Below, piece by piece: positions 45,796 to 57,789 of a stretch of 64,000 nt of DNA. This DNA is from Nectonema munidae. Taxonomy: Eukaryota; Nematomorpha; Nectonematoida; Nectonematidae. The stretch's first letter is position 1, and each line of letters opens with the position of its first letter. The DNA lies in the NCBI GenBank assembly GCA_030549495.1, contig JAUIRK010000168.1:372001-436000 (forward strand). Reading direction: 5' to 3'. A program made the position numbers and the translations under genes. The notes under the pieces were generated by a model, which was not told the origin of the DNA, did not search any database, and worked only from the letters and a program-made list of their open reading frames with translations.

Positions 45796-46979
45796 ATTTA
45801 GGTGTATCAGTTTAGTATGTTTCTAACCATTAAAATTTCAAAAAAAGAAATTTCAGTTAAAATGAAGTTTTTTTTCTTTTTTTTTTTGATATATTTTCTT
45901 AACTATTATTTTCCATTTCAATTTGAAATCACATAATTTAATTTTTTTCGTATGAATGAATATAATTATGACGTTTTATTATTAATTTAGTATGCATTAG
46001 TGCACAATGTTGCTCTATACTGTCAGGATCTAATTTTTTTTAGCAAATAGCTTTTTACACTTTTCCTCTTATTTTAATATATCTCAAAAAATTATCATAA
46101 AAATCAGTTTAAAAATTTAAGAATTTTTATCTTTTCAAAATTATAAAGTACCGTTTTTACCTTTAATAAATAAACTTTTTTCAGAGTATAAAAAATCGAT
46201 ACTAAATCAATATTTTTGCGCAACTTAATTTTTTTCAGAAAAAATGAGATGTTTACTTTATTCTATGCTGAAATTTTCATTTTTTCCAAATATAATTTTG
46301 TAAATAGACTAAGTAAATTTTGTAAATAGACTAAATTATTTATTATGATGTTCCTTTACAGTCAGTCTACAGGAACAATGTGCTGTAAATGCCCCATGTA
46401 AATGACAAATTGGATTTGTAATAACTAGGGCGAATAAAAGTCAACAAAGTCAACATTCTAAAATGACAATTTTTAAGACTATTAAATATTTTTCACTCAT
46501 TTGAGGTTAAGTTTCTTTTTTATGATTTTTATGGGTCAATAAAGTTAAAAAAAATATTTAAGTTAATAAAGTTAAAAATTTATATTGAAGTCAAAATTAC
46601 TTTTCCTGTTCTATTTTTTTAATTTTATAGTCTAAAATGAGTACTTATGACAGAACTATCCATGTAAATTTATTATTTCATCTAACGGAGAACTTTATTG
46701 TATGTAAATTAGATTAAGTAGTTGTGAAACATCAGAAAACTTTCTTCATCATACGTCATCGAGGTGAGAAAAAAATTTGGGCCCAATGACAAATTCTTTT
46801 AAAAACCTGAGTCTTAGTGCATACGTTACTCCAATAAATAAACGCTTCTCTAAAAAAGTTATTTGTTCATTTTTTGAAGCAAATATATTCCTATTCATAA
46901 GCTTTGTCATTCAAGTATACGTGATTTGTTTACTTATATTGGTTATGCAATCCCTTTAGTTTAACAAAATAGGACAGTA
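45796..46979. other. AT-rich DNA, nothing recognised
   Basis: No coding similarity. The stretch 46889-46925 is nearly identical to 48178-48213 inside the local duplication at 48 kb. Confidence 0.5.
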
Positions 46980-47029
46980 GTTGATGAATTAGCCATTAGA
47001 GGAAAAAATTTATATTATATTAAAATTAT

Positions 47030-47270
47030 TCTTTAGACAAAAAAATTTTGATAACAGATGAAATTGAAATTTCTTCAAAAATTGTTGTAAATATTTTGAT
47101 AGGAGATATAGAAAAATCCGAATTAACATGGCTATTTGGATGACAATGGTTAGAAGAACATTTAACTTCCATTAAACTCACTCATATAATTGACGTTATT
47201 ATAAAAGATTTCAAAATTGAAAGAGAAAAACTTTCTTATGTTGGTGACAGACTCTGTCATATATAATATA
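47030..47270 (+). other. Unassigned coding-like stretch
   Basis: After a splice-acceptor-like ATTCTTTAG at 47027-47035, one frame reads ILITDEIEISSKIVVNILIG and continues through SELTWLFG, one TGA, QWLEEHLTSIKLTHIIDVII and LSYVGDRLCH. This is about 75 codons with a single stop, less AT-driven in amino-acid content than its neighbours. I do not recognise the family; a decayed exon of a helical trafficking protein such as an exocyst subunit is only a guess. Confidence 0.25.
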
Positions 47271-47801
47271 TCTGCTAGTAAAACTTTTAAATACAATTTC
47301 CGGTTTCACGTGACTTGTTTTGTAAAATTGATGCAAAATTGTGACATGAAATTGCTCTATAAAAATGTAATGGACTAATTGAACCTCTTAAAATGCTGAC
47401 ATGTACAAATAAAAAGTAGAAGAAGCTTGTTCAAATATATTGGATATCGTCATTTACTTCTCATTTATTCTTTCTGCATTTATGGAATTTTTTTCTCATT
47501 AATTTTACCTCAGTTTAGTTTAAACATATATATGTTCAAATAAATGTTTAATATTTTTATCAGTCAGAGGTCTGGCAAGACCTCCGGGGATACAACTTGC
47601 CAGCCTTATTATATATTTAAATGTGTAAATCGTAAAATGCTAAAAAAATATACTTAAAATAAAAATTTTCAAAAAATATTTTACATACATATTGAAAGCC
47701 ACATTTCAAAAATTCTACCTAAAAGTTCAAAACACTTAACTTTGAAATTGCAGTTTTATTTTATAAAAACTATATGATTGGTTGAAATGTAATAAATATA
47801 A

Positions 47802-47951
<150 letters not shown>

Positions 47952-48053
47952 CAATTGGTCTAAATTTTTGAAAAAAATTACGGACCACCTTTTGAGTGGA
48001 GCATAATGTGAAGATTTTAAAAATTTTTTTGAATGAAAATTGTATTGGAAAGG

Positions 48054-48804
48054 TATATTCTTTGTGGTTAACATAAGCTAGGTTATACAAATAAATTTAT
48101 TTTCATTTTTCCAAAATATGCTTTTATGTGAGGTCAGTCAACTTTTATCTAGTTTCAAAAAATACCAATATATTACTATTCATAAGCTTTGTCATTCAAG
48201 TATACGTGATTAGTTACGTATTAAATTTAAATTAGATTAGTTACGTATTAATAAAAATTAACGTCATGAATTTATATACTATTTTTCCAATATTTTATAT
48301 TCACAAAGGTAAAATATCGTTTTTTACATTTTAAAATGTCATAGTTAAAAAAAACTGTCGAAAATAAATATATATTATTTACTTTTTATGGGTCAGTAGT
48401 ATAGGTCAGTATAATGTTTTTCTAATAAATTTAAAATTATTTTTGAAAAGAAAAATGTCGATCGAATGTACAAAATTTGAAGCTATACTCTTTGTGGGTA
48501 AAATAGGCTAGGTTTTACAAATAAATATATTTTTATTTTTCCAAAATCCACTTTTATGTGATGTCAGTCAACTTTTATCTAGTTTCAAAAAATACCAATA
48601 ATTAACGTGATGAGTTTATATATTATTTTTTCAATATTTTATATTCACAAAGGTAATATGGTTTTTTACATTTTAAAATGTCATAGTTAAAGAAAACTGT
48701 CGAAAATTAATATTTATTTTTTACTTTTTATGGATCAGTAGTATGGGTCAGTATAATGTTTTTCTAATAATATTTTTTAAGTGAAAAATGTCGATCGAAT
48801 GTAC
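48054..48804 (+). repeat. Local tandem duplication
   Basis: The stretch from TTTGTGG at about 48060 to GTCGATCGAATGTAC at 48456-48470 recurs from 48485 to about 48804, with about 90 percent identity by eye. The first copy has an extra segment of about 75 bases (48172-48250) containing TATTCATAAGCTTTGTCA, also found at 46889. Confidence 0.75.
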
Positions 48805-48810
48805 GAGTTT

Positions 48811-49355
48811 TGTTGGATAATCGAAGTAAACTTTTATTTAGTTTAGATACAAACTTTCTAATTTTTAACGAAGGGCATTCGTTATATTTATACCGACAGT
48901 GTGCGAAGAATAAATCACATTATTGATTGATTTTAGGGCATAACTATGTCAAGAAAGATTAACACATGTTGCATTACGCGTTTGTGAGCGCAGGGAATTC
49001 TTATTTCGCATACGCTTCACCACATCTTTAGCACGCGTGTGTGGTTTATTTTATCGGGCTAGTGTACGCTTAGTTTATTTGTAGTGTTCCTAGCTTAAAT
49101 TTTAGTCAAATATTAAAAGGCTTATAACTTTCACATTTATCAACAAAATGCATCATGCGATATACCAAATTAAAGCATTTTTTTATGGGCTTTCAGAATA
49201 CATTACTTATATCATAAGTACTTGAAAAATATCATTTTACTTGTTTTTATATTCCATGGGCTTCATTACCACTAATTAGCAGATGATATGTGTATATTTT
49301 GTATATATTGTGATCCATCATTTTTATCGCGTATTCAGATTCATTGATACTACTA
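48811..49355. other. Spacer, nothing recognised
   Basis: Sequence upstream of the KIAA1586-like hAT coding region. It may belong to that element, but no terminal repeat was identified. Confidence 0.4.
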
Positions 49356-51580
49356 TATATCAGAACTAATTGAAGGTGAAGCGACAAACGACTTTAACTG
49401 GGATTTTAAAGAGTTAAGGTGCAGCAAAAAAGTCAGGGATGAAGCTGAGCAAACTGTCAATGAATCAATGCCATCTTGTAGCTTTGCGCCACCCTTTTTT
49501 CCAAGATATATATGAAGAAAGCATAAGTTCTGAAGAAATCGCTTCAAAAGAGATGAACCAATTGCCAATCGCACTTACAGAGACACTCTATAACATCTGG
49601 AAAAATCGTCATTCATGGCTCACTTACAAAGATCAAAATCTTTTCTGCAAAACATGCGAAGACTTTATAAAAAGGTCGCCTAAGTATGCATCAACTGGCT
49701 TAGGTGTAGAAAAGCAGTGGAGTGAAATAGGCATCTCAGGTGGAGGAGTAAAGGGCAAAGAAAGAAAAAAGTTATCTGAGAAAGTTAGCGAGCACTCGAT
49801 ATCAAAGTCTCATAATTTCATTGTTGAAGCTATCAAAGACAGAGATAAGGATTTAATTGCGGCTTCCATCAATGAACAGCGTTTACAAGCTTCAAATTTC
49901 GTGGAATCTAGGCACCAAAAAACGGTTCGAGTATTTAGGACAGCGTATATGATTGCTAAAGGAGACTTGTCTTACAAAAAAATAACAGAACTCCAACAAT
50001 TGAATGGGATTATTACTATTTAGTGATCATGCTTGCAAATATATTATCAGATTTATAGCGCAAGAAATGAAAGCTAAATTCATTGCACAGATACGAAGTT
50101 CTGAATGTTTGCACCTTTCAATTATGGTGGATAAGTCAACCACTGAAAGCAATTTGTCTGTTTTAATTTCCTATGTTAGACTTGATGTAAAAGGAGACGT
50201 TCAGAATTTATTTTCAGAAATGTCAAAGTTAAATGATGGGAGAGTTGAATTAATTTCCCAGACCCTTTTTGAGTCATTTGTGCCTGCGCTTGGCATCGAA
50301 GTTGTCAAACGTAAACTTTTAGCTGTTGGATCTGATGGCGCATCTGTGATGATTGGTCACAAAAGCGGCTCATTAAGAAATTTTCTGATCTCATTGGTGT
50401 TCCTGAATTGCCATCTTTTCATTGTCTCGCTCATCGACTTGAGCTCACTGTGGACGATGTAATAAAATGTGTCACTCAAGGTAATCACTTCACCATTTTT
50501 TTTGGACAAACTCTATTCTACTTTCTCCCGCTCTCCAAAAAATCAACGTTTGTTGGAAAGTGTTGCAAATGACTTGGAATGTAAACTTCGTAAAGTTGGT
50601 AGGATTTTAATGTGAGATGGTGTTTTTCTTCATTTTCAGCTGTCGATAGTCTATGGAACAACTATCAGGCAATTCATGCTTTATTCTTTAAATCGGATGC
50701 AAAGTTGAAGAAAATGGCAAATATTATGGAGCGATTACAAGTTATTGAACAAATGTGTACTATCAAAGACTGTTTATATGAACTGAAAGCATTACGTTTA
50801 AATGTAAGTCTCTTGATATTTTTTATTTTTTGTATTATGTATTCATATGTTTTTACGTTCATTTCTTTTTTAAGATGCAAAAACAAACAGCTAATTTTAT
50901 ATCAATTTCAGCAGAAATCCTTTGACTTCGAAAAATTTTGGAAATATACCAAGAAAAAGGAGGACCATCTTTTCTCGAACACATGGAGGAGTATGAAAAA
51001 GAGGGAACTTTCAAAGGCATAAAATTATCCGGTTCTCCACAGTCTAATTTCCGTAGCCAATTCATTCAAGCAATTTGAGTAGTCGATTCGATTCAAAACT
51101 GATGACAAATTGTAGTTATATGGACCCAAAAAGGTGGCCCAAAGAAGAAGATGATTTGCTTACTTACGGAGACAGGGAAGTAATTGACGTCGCACGATAT
51201 TTCAAGCAGGATGTCTTTTCCATCGTTTCCGCTTTTCGCGAATTCAAATCAGGGGCTCAATCAACCGAGTACAAGAATTTTTTAAAAATAATAAACTTTT
51301 CCCGTTTCTACAACTGAGTGGGAACGTGGGTTCAGTGCAATGAACGACGTTTGCACTCTAGAGCGAAACCAAATGAGCGTGCAAACTTGTAGTGCTATAC
51401 TTTTCATCAATTTAAACGGACCACCAATTGCCCGCGTGGATTTCGGCAAGTATGTTCAAACCTGGCTCAACAAAAGACATCGATCTGTCATCAGTCAAGA
51501 TCGCCTTTCGGAAAATGTGTCTACTTTGTCTTCTAACCCATTAAGTCCCAATGCTCCCATTTGGGAACATAAGTAATTTC
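49356..51580 (+). pseudogene. hAT transposase relic, KIAA1586/SCAND3-like
   Basis: Coding starts near 49360 (ELIEGEATNDFNWDFK) and changes frame near 49480. The main N-terminal frame (49439-50023) has WLTYKDQNLFCKTCEDF (zinc-binding pair), EKVSEHSISKSHN (His of a BED-like finger) and VRVFRTAYMIAKG. LGIEVVKRKLLAVGSDGASVMIG (50004-50462) is the conserved DGA block. LPSFHCLAHRLEL follows in another frame, then VRWCFSSFSAVDSLWNNY. A GTAAGT donor (50803) and TTTTTTAAG acceptor (50874) would join ELKALRLN to MQKQTANF, so a 72-bp intron is likely. TEWERGFSAMND with FINLNGPPI (51310-51440) is the dimerisation end. The final codons run into a piggyBac-like end. Several frame changes make it a pseudogene. 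Confidence 0.8.
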
Positions 51581-51640
51581 ATCTTCGTCTGCTTTTTTCA
51601 ATGACTATGAATGTAAATCGTCTGCGTTTTTTAGATATTG
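51536..51640 (+). repeat. piggyBac-like terminal sequence at the end of the hAT gene
   Basis: CTAACCCATTAAGTCCC followed by CCCATTTGGGA and two CGTCTGC octamers (51588 and 51620) resembles the piggyBac-type ends at 12.9, 13.7 and 44.6 kb. It truncates the hAT reading frame, whose last residues (SNPLSPNAPIWEHK) are encoded by it. No opposite end was found. Confidence 0.4.
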
Positions 51641-51804
51641 TCTAAAGTAAACTTTTTTTGTATTTATTTAGCGGCTAAGAAAATTACTTTCTAATGATCA
51701 CTAAATTTATATTATTCTCTTCAAGTGTTAGAAAAGTCAATATTATTTATTTTAACGATCTTGTTATCAATGAATATACTGTCATTTTAAAAATATATTT
51801 TCAA

Positions 51805-52156
51805 AAAATATTTCAAGTAAAATTTGAGATAATATTTTTAGAGACAGTTTTCATACGTAAATCCTAAATTTGATTGACACTTTAGATATTTTCAAACTTT
51901 AAATGCAACATATCAGTCCAGATATGAAACCACCATGGCTGATATGGCATAAAAACTTATATTTCATGTAAAATTTGAAATATTTGAGACAATTTTTAGA
52001 TTTAAACTGTTATTTCGTTTGACACTTTCAGATGTTTTCAAATCAATAAATGCAAAAATAGAGTCGAGTAATTAAACCAGCATGGACGATTTAGTATAAA
52101 AACATACATTTTATGTAAAATTTAAATGAATATATTATTAGATTTATTTGCCTCAA
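51805..52156 (+). repeat. 148-bp satellite, about 2.4 units
   Basis: The landmark CATGGCTGAT/CATGGACGAT occurs at 51934 and 52081, a 147-base step. The surrounding order (TTTGATTGACACTTT, then AAATGCAA, then CATGG, then ATAAAAACxTA, then GTAAAATTTGA) is the same as in the array at 63.5 kb. Confidence 0.75.
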
Positions 52157-52564
52157 ATCGTGATGTATTGATTGGCATTTCAATCATTATTTTGATTCGT
52201 TGGTATAATAAAGAGTCATGATGTGCGAAGCGTTAGGAATATGTGAGCATCATCTCTGTGTGATTATTCCGAACACATTTTAGCACATAATATTGGTAGT
52301 TGGATCAAAATTTTTGGTCATTTGACTCGAATGCTGATGAAATTTTACGAATTCGTTCATTCGCAAATTATGTGATTGTGCTGATGTGTGCTAAAGAGAA
52401 TGCTAAAGAGATTTTTTGAAAACAAGTATTATGCATTATACAGTTGTGCTTGAAGCAGAAGAAGGTTGTAATGTAATACTATACTCGTATGGAAAAAATT
52501 GAAAATTTTCGCTTGATATATTTTATAATCCTATAATTAGAAAAAGTCAATCATTATTCTATAA

Positions 52565-55500
52565 TGATTTAATGAGTTTAATATAATTAGTCTAAACGTT
52601 CAGTCGTTAAGAGCTAAAAATATTGAATTACAGTTTCTTATAGAAAGTATAAATTCTAGCTCCTCCCATCCTATCAGTGTAATTTGTTTACAAGAATCTT
52701 GGCTCAGCTTACACTTTTCTTTCATCTCCAAAGACTATCTCTAGGCACGGGGGCCTTTGTTTTTTATTCATAATAGTCTATCCTACAACATTGTTAGTTC
52801 TGGTTCTTTTTAATTAGTTTCAGAATATTTCTGTGTTGAATTATAAGTAAATAAGCGTATCTTGAAATTACAAAATTTTTACCGACTTCCAACATATTAA
52901 CACTCCTCAATAGATATTTTTAATCAACATTTTGAAGTTTATTTAAGTAAACTTTCCAATAATGTCACCCATATTGTATTATGTGATTTCAACTTCAATC
53001 TTCTTAATTCAAAATGTGGAATCTGTGAAAAAGTTTTTAACTCTTTGTGTTTCTAATTCTTTCTTACCTACAATTACCGCACCCACACGTCCAGATAGTT
53101 CCACTTTGCTTGATAATGCTTTTATTCCCAGTCCTCGATTTGAACATGTAGCCATTGTTTTAGACACTAATATTTCCGACCACTACCCTATTTGGTTATC
53201 TTTGAAACTATCCCTAAATCAAAAAGCTGTTTCAATTTTTGATGAAAACAAGTTCATAAATTTGGTCTCTAATTTTAATTGGAACACTTTCTCTAATGAG
53301 ATAGAAGGAAATCCTAGAATTTTAATTGAAACTATCAATTCAAAAATTTCATATTTTAAAAATGCTTCAACTAAACGTTCATGTCATAAATATTCTCATA
53401 AAAACAAAAAAGAAAGTTAGGTAAACTCTAGACTACTAAGTTTAATAAATAAGAGAAACAAAATGTTTCACAAATGGAAAAATAAACCGAATATAGATTT
53501 GAGATCAAAGTTTGTTTACTTGAGAAATCAGGTCAAGTACTTAGCTAAAAACCTTAAAAAAAGTTTCTTCGAAAATGCTCTAAATAATAATAGGGATACA
53601 AAATCATGTTGGAAGATCATCAATTCTATTGTTAAGCCTAAAGTTGAATCCTATTCTTTTGGTATAAATGATAATGGGACTATGATTTCGGACGCTGACG
53701 CGGTTTGTAATTTGTTTAGTAATCAATTTGCCAAAAATTTTAATAGTAACTATGTTCTTGACCAAAATGCATTGTTCTTCAAGCCAGAGTCTTCTGTATT
53801 TGTTTTAAGAAAAGTGTCGGTGAATGATGTTTTATTATCTTTTAATTCTCTGAAAAACAGTCGTAGTCAGGACGTTTTTGGTCTATCGATATATGATCTT
53901 AAAAAAATACAGAATTATATATCTCCACCCTTTATGAAGGCTTTTAACTCCTGTATTGCCGAAAACATATTCCCAGATACTCTAAAAAATACAAAGATCA
54001 TTCCAGTATACAAAAAAGGTGATAAAAGTAAGGTAGAGAATTATAGACCCATTTCTATAGTAAGCCCATTATCAAAGGTATTTGAAAAAATTTTATTTGA
54101 TCAATTATATACATATTTCTCATACAACAATTTTCTCTCCTATTATCAATTTGGCTTTAAGAAAGGTTCCTCCACTGAAGTTTTACATTCTTATTTTATT
54201 AATTCTTGAAAAAAAAGAAGGATGTTTGTGCTCTTTTTTTAGATCTCAGTCAGGCTTTCGATTCCATACCAAATTGCTTGCTTCTAAATTGAATTTATAT
54301 GGATTCTCGAATGCTTCGTTAAAATTTTTTAAATCTTATTCAGTAACAGATATCAAACCGTATATATTAATAATTTTATGTCGTAAAAAAAGGAGGTAAT
54401 TTCAGGTGTGCCTCAAGGGACAATTTTAGCTCCCTTATTTTTTAATATTTTCATGAATGATTTCTGGAAGTTCGTCTCAGAGATTGAAGTTATAATGTAT
54501 GCTGACGATATTACATTGCTATTTTCTGATAGGACTTTGATGGTGTCTCTCCTAGATAAAAATATAGCTCTGGTTAAAAATTGGTTTGCCTTTAATGGGT
54601 TGTTTTTGAACACCCAAAAATCAAGATTTGTTTCATTTTCATACCAAAAGATTACTCCAAGTTATGATGATTACCTATTATTTTTGGGAATTCAAAGAGC
54701 ATATGAGCATAATCTATTAGGTTTAATCATATCCAATGACCTCACTTGGCATCGTCATGTGACACACGTAACTCACAAACTTGCCTATATCTCTGGTATG
54801 CTTAAGCAAGTCAAAAAGTTCTTCCCAACTAAAACCTTACTTCTCCTCTATAAAAGTCTCTTTGTCCCTCATCTTAGATACAGTATATTCAACTGGGGCC
54901 ATACAAACGACTCTACTCTTTTTTCACTTCAGAAAAAAACACTTTGAGTGGTTTTTGGTCTTCATCCAATCTCACATACAAACAACATCTTCTACGAAAA
55001 CTCCTTACTTAAACTCGAAGATCTATACCATTTGAGTATCGATAATTACATATATAAGTTTTTATACTACATGCTACCACCCCAGTCAAGAACAGGGTGG
55101 TAGGATATGTGGAGTCCAATATCTTGAAAATTTACTATAGAAGTGGTCATGTAGGTTTCTTATAGAGTTATTTTGTCCAAGGGATCTCCTTCTTTTTTGT
55201 CAAAACGGAGAAAACATTTATCAGAAAATTGTGTATAAACAAAAAGTGCTCCTCAGTTTACCAATTGCGAAGTTTATCGATACATTGCACAAGCGCAGAT
55301 AAAGATAAATAACAAACAAAACAACCTTCCAACCTGGTCAAAGAACAGAACCTCACCTTGATATATAAGTCAAATGTCACTCCCTTTCTATATCTTCTCA
55401 AAGTCGAGGCAATCCTTTTCGTTCAAAGTTTCCACTTTTTACAATACCAGTGAAACATTTTTTTTACTAGATCCTATTCATATCAAAAAGTTTCAAAAGA

Positions 55501-55850
55501 TACTGCAAAAGTTTTTCCTTGAATCATACATGAAGCTCAATCACTGTGCAACCTCCGATTGCTTTATCTGCAAAAGGGCAATTGTTTGATATATTCTATT
55601 CTCGCCATTTTAGCTTTCTCTATACTCCTTATATTATATTTCCTGGGCTCTGAAGAATATTGCATCCAGGTTGGCGTCTCCTAGCGGCTGTTTTTGGCCT
55701 TTGACGTTCAACCCTCAGAAGCTATATTTGCTTTTTTTAAATGTAAAGTTTTGTAATTTTCACATCATTTTATTATTATTTTTTTTTTATAATTTTTACA
55801 TTTTGACTATAATACTTTTGAAAATAAAGCTGATATGATATGATATATAA
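52565..55850 (+). mobile_element. Full-length Jockey/CR1-like LINE
   Basis: It starts near 52565 and ends with AATAAAGCTGATATGATATGA at about 55845; TATAA on both sides (52560-52564 and 55846-55850) is a possible short target duplication. The endonuclease (52585-53330) shows ISLNVQSLRA, ICLQESWLS, LCDFNFNLLNSK and NISDHYPIWLS. The reverse transcriptase follows (53463-54950), and the C-terminal region (to about 55590) contains CATSDCFICKR, a cysteine pair pattern. The 3' end is a short TGATA repeat in place of poly-A. The insertion splits the left arm of a large inverted repeat, which shows exactly where its ends are. Confidence 0.85.
52585..55589 (+). pseudogene. LINE endonuclease / reverse transcriptase, frame-damaged
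   Basis: The APE-type endonuclease nicks the target and the reverse transcriptase primes on it. RT motifs in order: IIPVYKKGDKSKVENYRPIS and SKVFEKILF, then QFGFKKGSSTEVL. Next is LDLSQAFDSIP (motif A, Asp present, in a second frame), then VPQGTILAPLFFNIFMNDF (motif B), MYADDITLLF (motif C, both Asps present), NGLFLNTQKS (D) and LGLIISNDLTW (E). The main open pieces are 52962-53420, 53463-54209 and 54408-54947. Frame changes at about 54200 and 54400, plus stops in the endonuclease and after 54947, inactivate it. Catalytic residues are otherwise conserved. Confidence 0.85.
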
Positions 55851-57335
55851 AAACAAGTAAGACTCAACCAGAAGTTAGACTACTTCATTTTCTTTGTATA
55901 ATTCTTTAGAGAAAAAGGGTCTAATTAATACTAAAAACACATAAATCCAAATGGACATCTCATTGAAACGCAAAAATAAGATGATATTTAGCATCTCTAA
56001 CTAAGAAACATCCCTAATTATGTAACGGAAGTGAACTTGGACAAGATTTACACAGGTTCAAGAATCGATATTTGTGATCCTCCAGCGAATCTTGATTTTT
56101 GAATTTTTTCGCTCGTTTTTATATAAAGTTTCAATGAGGTGTGCACTCACAACGTAGAATGAAAATCTAATGATAGATGTCTTTTTTCAATAGTAAAACA
56201 TCATATTTTACTTTACTGCAAAAATTTGTATATAAGGGCTTTTTTATGACTTCCTCTTATGAAATTTCCTGTGAAAAATTTTCGACTTATTATATTTCTG
56301 CAATGATTTAATTAGCGTCTTCATTAAAACCGCCACTGCTTTGAGGAAAGAGCCAAAGCCATTTTATGCAAACATTTGTGCACAAATTAGCCCAATCTAC
56401 TCATGTTTGCGAACTTGATGATTGAATGTTTGGTTCAAACAAAATTGCTTCATAAAAAACATAAAAATAAAAACATTGGTAAGGAATGATTTGTTGTCTA
56501 ACCATAAATAAAAAACAAAGTGGTTGTTATATTCATTTTGCTAAATGAATATTTTTATAAAAGGAAAACGCTTTTCTTTTTTTTCAGGTTTTACACTGCC
56601 GATAATAAAATTTTTGTGAGTCTTTTATAAGGATTAATGATGTGTAAATGTTGCATTCATTACAGAAATAGTAATTAGAACTCGATTTTAGATTCCAAAA
56701 TTTTTTTATATATTTTATTCATATTAATTTGAACATAATTATATTCAGCCTAACTAAAGCTATTAACCATACGCAATTTTTCCGTTTCACATTTTGACAA
56801 ACTTTAAGTCAGAAATTGAAAAAAATATGTGATTGTTTGTCTACAAATTTGGCAGTGAAAACAGATTGAAAAAAGGCATTGATCATGAGGTTTATTCAAA
56901 AAAAACGAATTAGGTTTTTATTATACCATTCAGAGTGCACACCTTAAAAAAATAGCTTTTAAAAGATTTATCTACATCAAAGTTCAGGGGAATTTTGTGT
57001 AGTGGGAGAAAAATTTCAAAAATAAAGATCACCTGGTTGATAACAAATACTAACCCTTAAACCTGTGTAAATATTGTCTATAACACCTAAAGTAAACCAA
57101 TCATGAAGGTTCACTTCAGTTACTAAATTTGAGAGTTTTCAAGTTAGGCTACATATGATCTCATTTTGTGTTTCAATGAGATCTCTGTTTATTTTTAAGT
57201 GTTTGTAGGATTAATTAAACTATTTTCTCTAAAGAATTTTATCAAGAAAAGAAGATTAAGAGTGGCTAACTCTTAGTTAAGTCTTACTTCTTTTTATAGA
57301 TAAATGATTGACTTTTTCTAGTTATAGGAATTTTT

Positions 57336-57432
57336 GTACCACAAACTCATAGAATAAATATACCACAAACTCATAGAATAAATATACCACAAACTCATAG
57401 AATAAATATACCACAAACTCATAGACATAAAT
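57336..57432 (+). repeat. 24-bp tandem repeat, four units
   Basis: TACCACAAACTCATAGAATAAA units repeat almost perfectly four times inside the right arm of the large inverted repeat. The left arm lacks them, so they expanded after the arms formed. Confidence 0.9.
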
Positions 57433-57789
57433 AAAGAAGTGTGGAAACTTAGCACTACAGATTTTTTATATTTCCATTACACCTAATGTTGATTGCTACA
57501 CTATGTTCAGCATAATCACAGAGAGATGATCGCATATTCATAACGCTTTGCACGTCATAACTTTTGATTATCAGCAACGAATCAAACTAATCATTCAAAT
57601 GCCAATCAATGCATCACGATTTGTGGCCGGCTTTTCACAAGGTTATCCAAATCTGTTTATAATTATAAATTTTCAAGGGATTATCTAATATAAACAGTAA
57701 GTTAATTTTTAATATCTTTGAATATTATAAAATACTGATTGATAAAATTATTAATATATTTATAAAAAGTTTTTCCTTAGATGAAAAAA

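Larger units (their letters stand above)
52157..57630. mobile_element. Large inverted repeat, left arm split by a LINE
   Basis: Removing the LINE, the left arm is 52157-52564 plus 55851-56232 and the right arm is 57630 down to 56838, about 790 bases each, with a spacer of about 605 bases. Matching landmarks are CAAATCGTGATGxATTGATT at the outer ends, TATAAxTAGAAAAAGTCAAT (52540 and 57330), AAGTAAGACT (55855 and 57290), CTCATTGAAAC (55965 and 57175), ATTTACACAGGTT (56043 and 57062) and GGTGTGCACTC (56138 and 56933). The central third of each arm has diverged, partly through a 24-bp tandem array in the right arm. No gene lies in the spacer, and no target duplication was found. It could be a long-TIR non-autonomous transposon or a chromosomal inverted duplication. 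Confidence 0.75.

Noticed and set aside
57336-57432. Regular 24-bp direct repeats that could suggest a CRISPR array
   Set aside because: The units are contiguous without unique spacers, and the genome is eukaryotic.
52157-57630. Polinton or other large virus-like element suggested by long inverted ends
   Set aside because: No integrase, polymerase B, packaging ATPase or capsid similarity lies between the arms; the only coding DNA is a LINE inserted in one arm.
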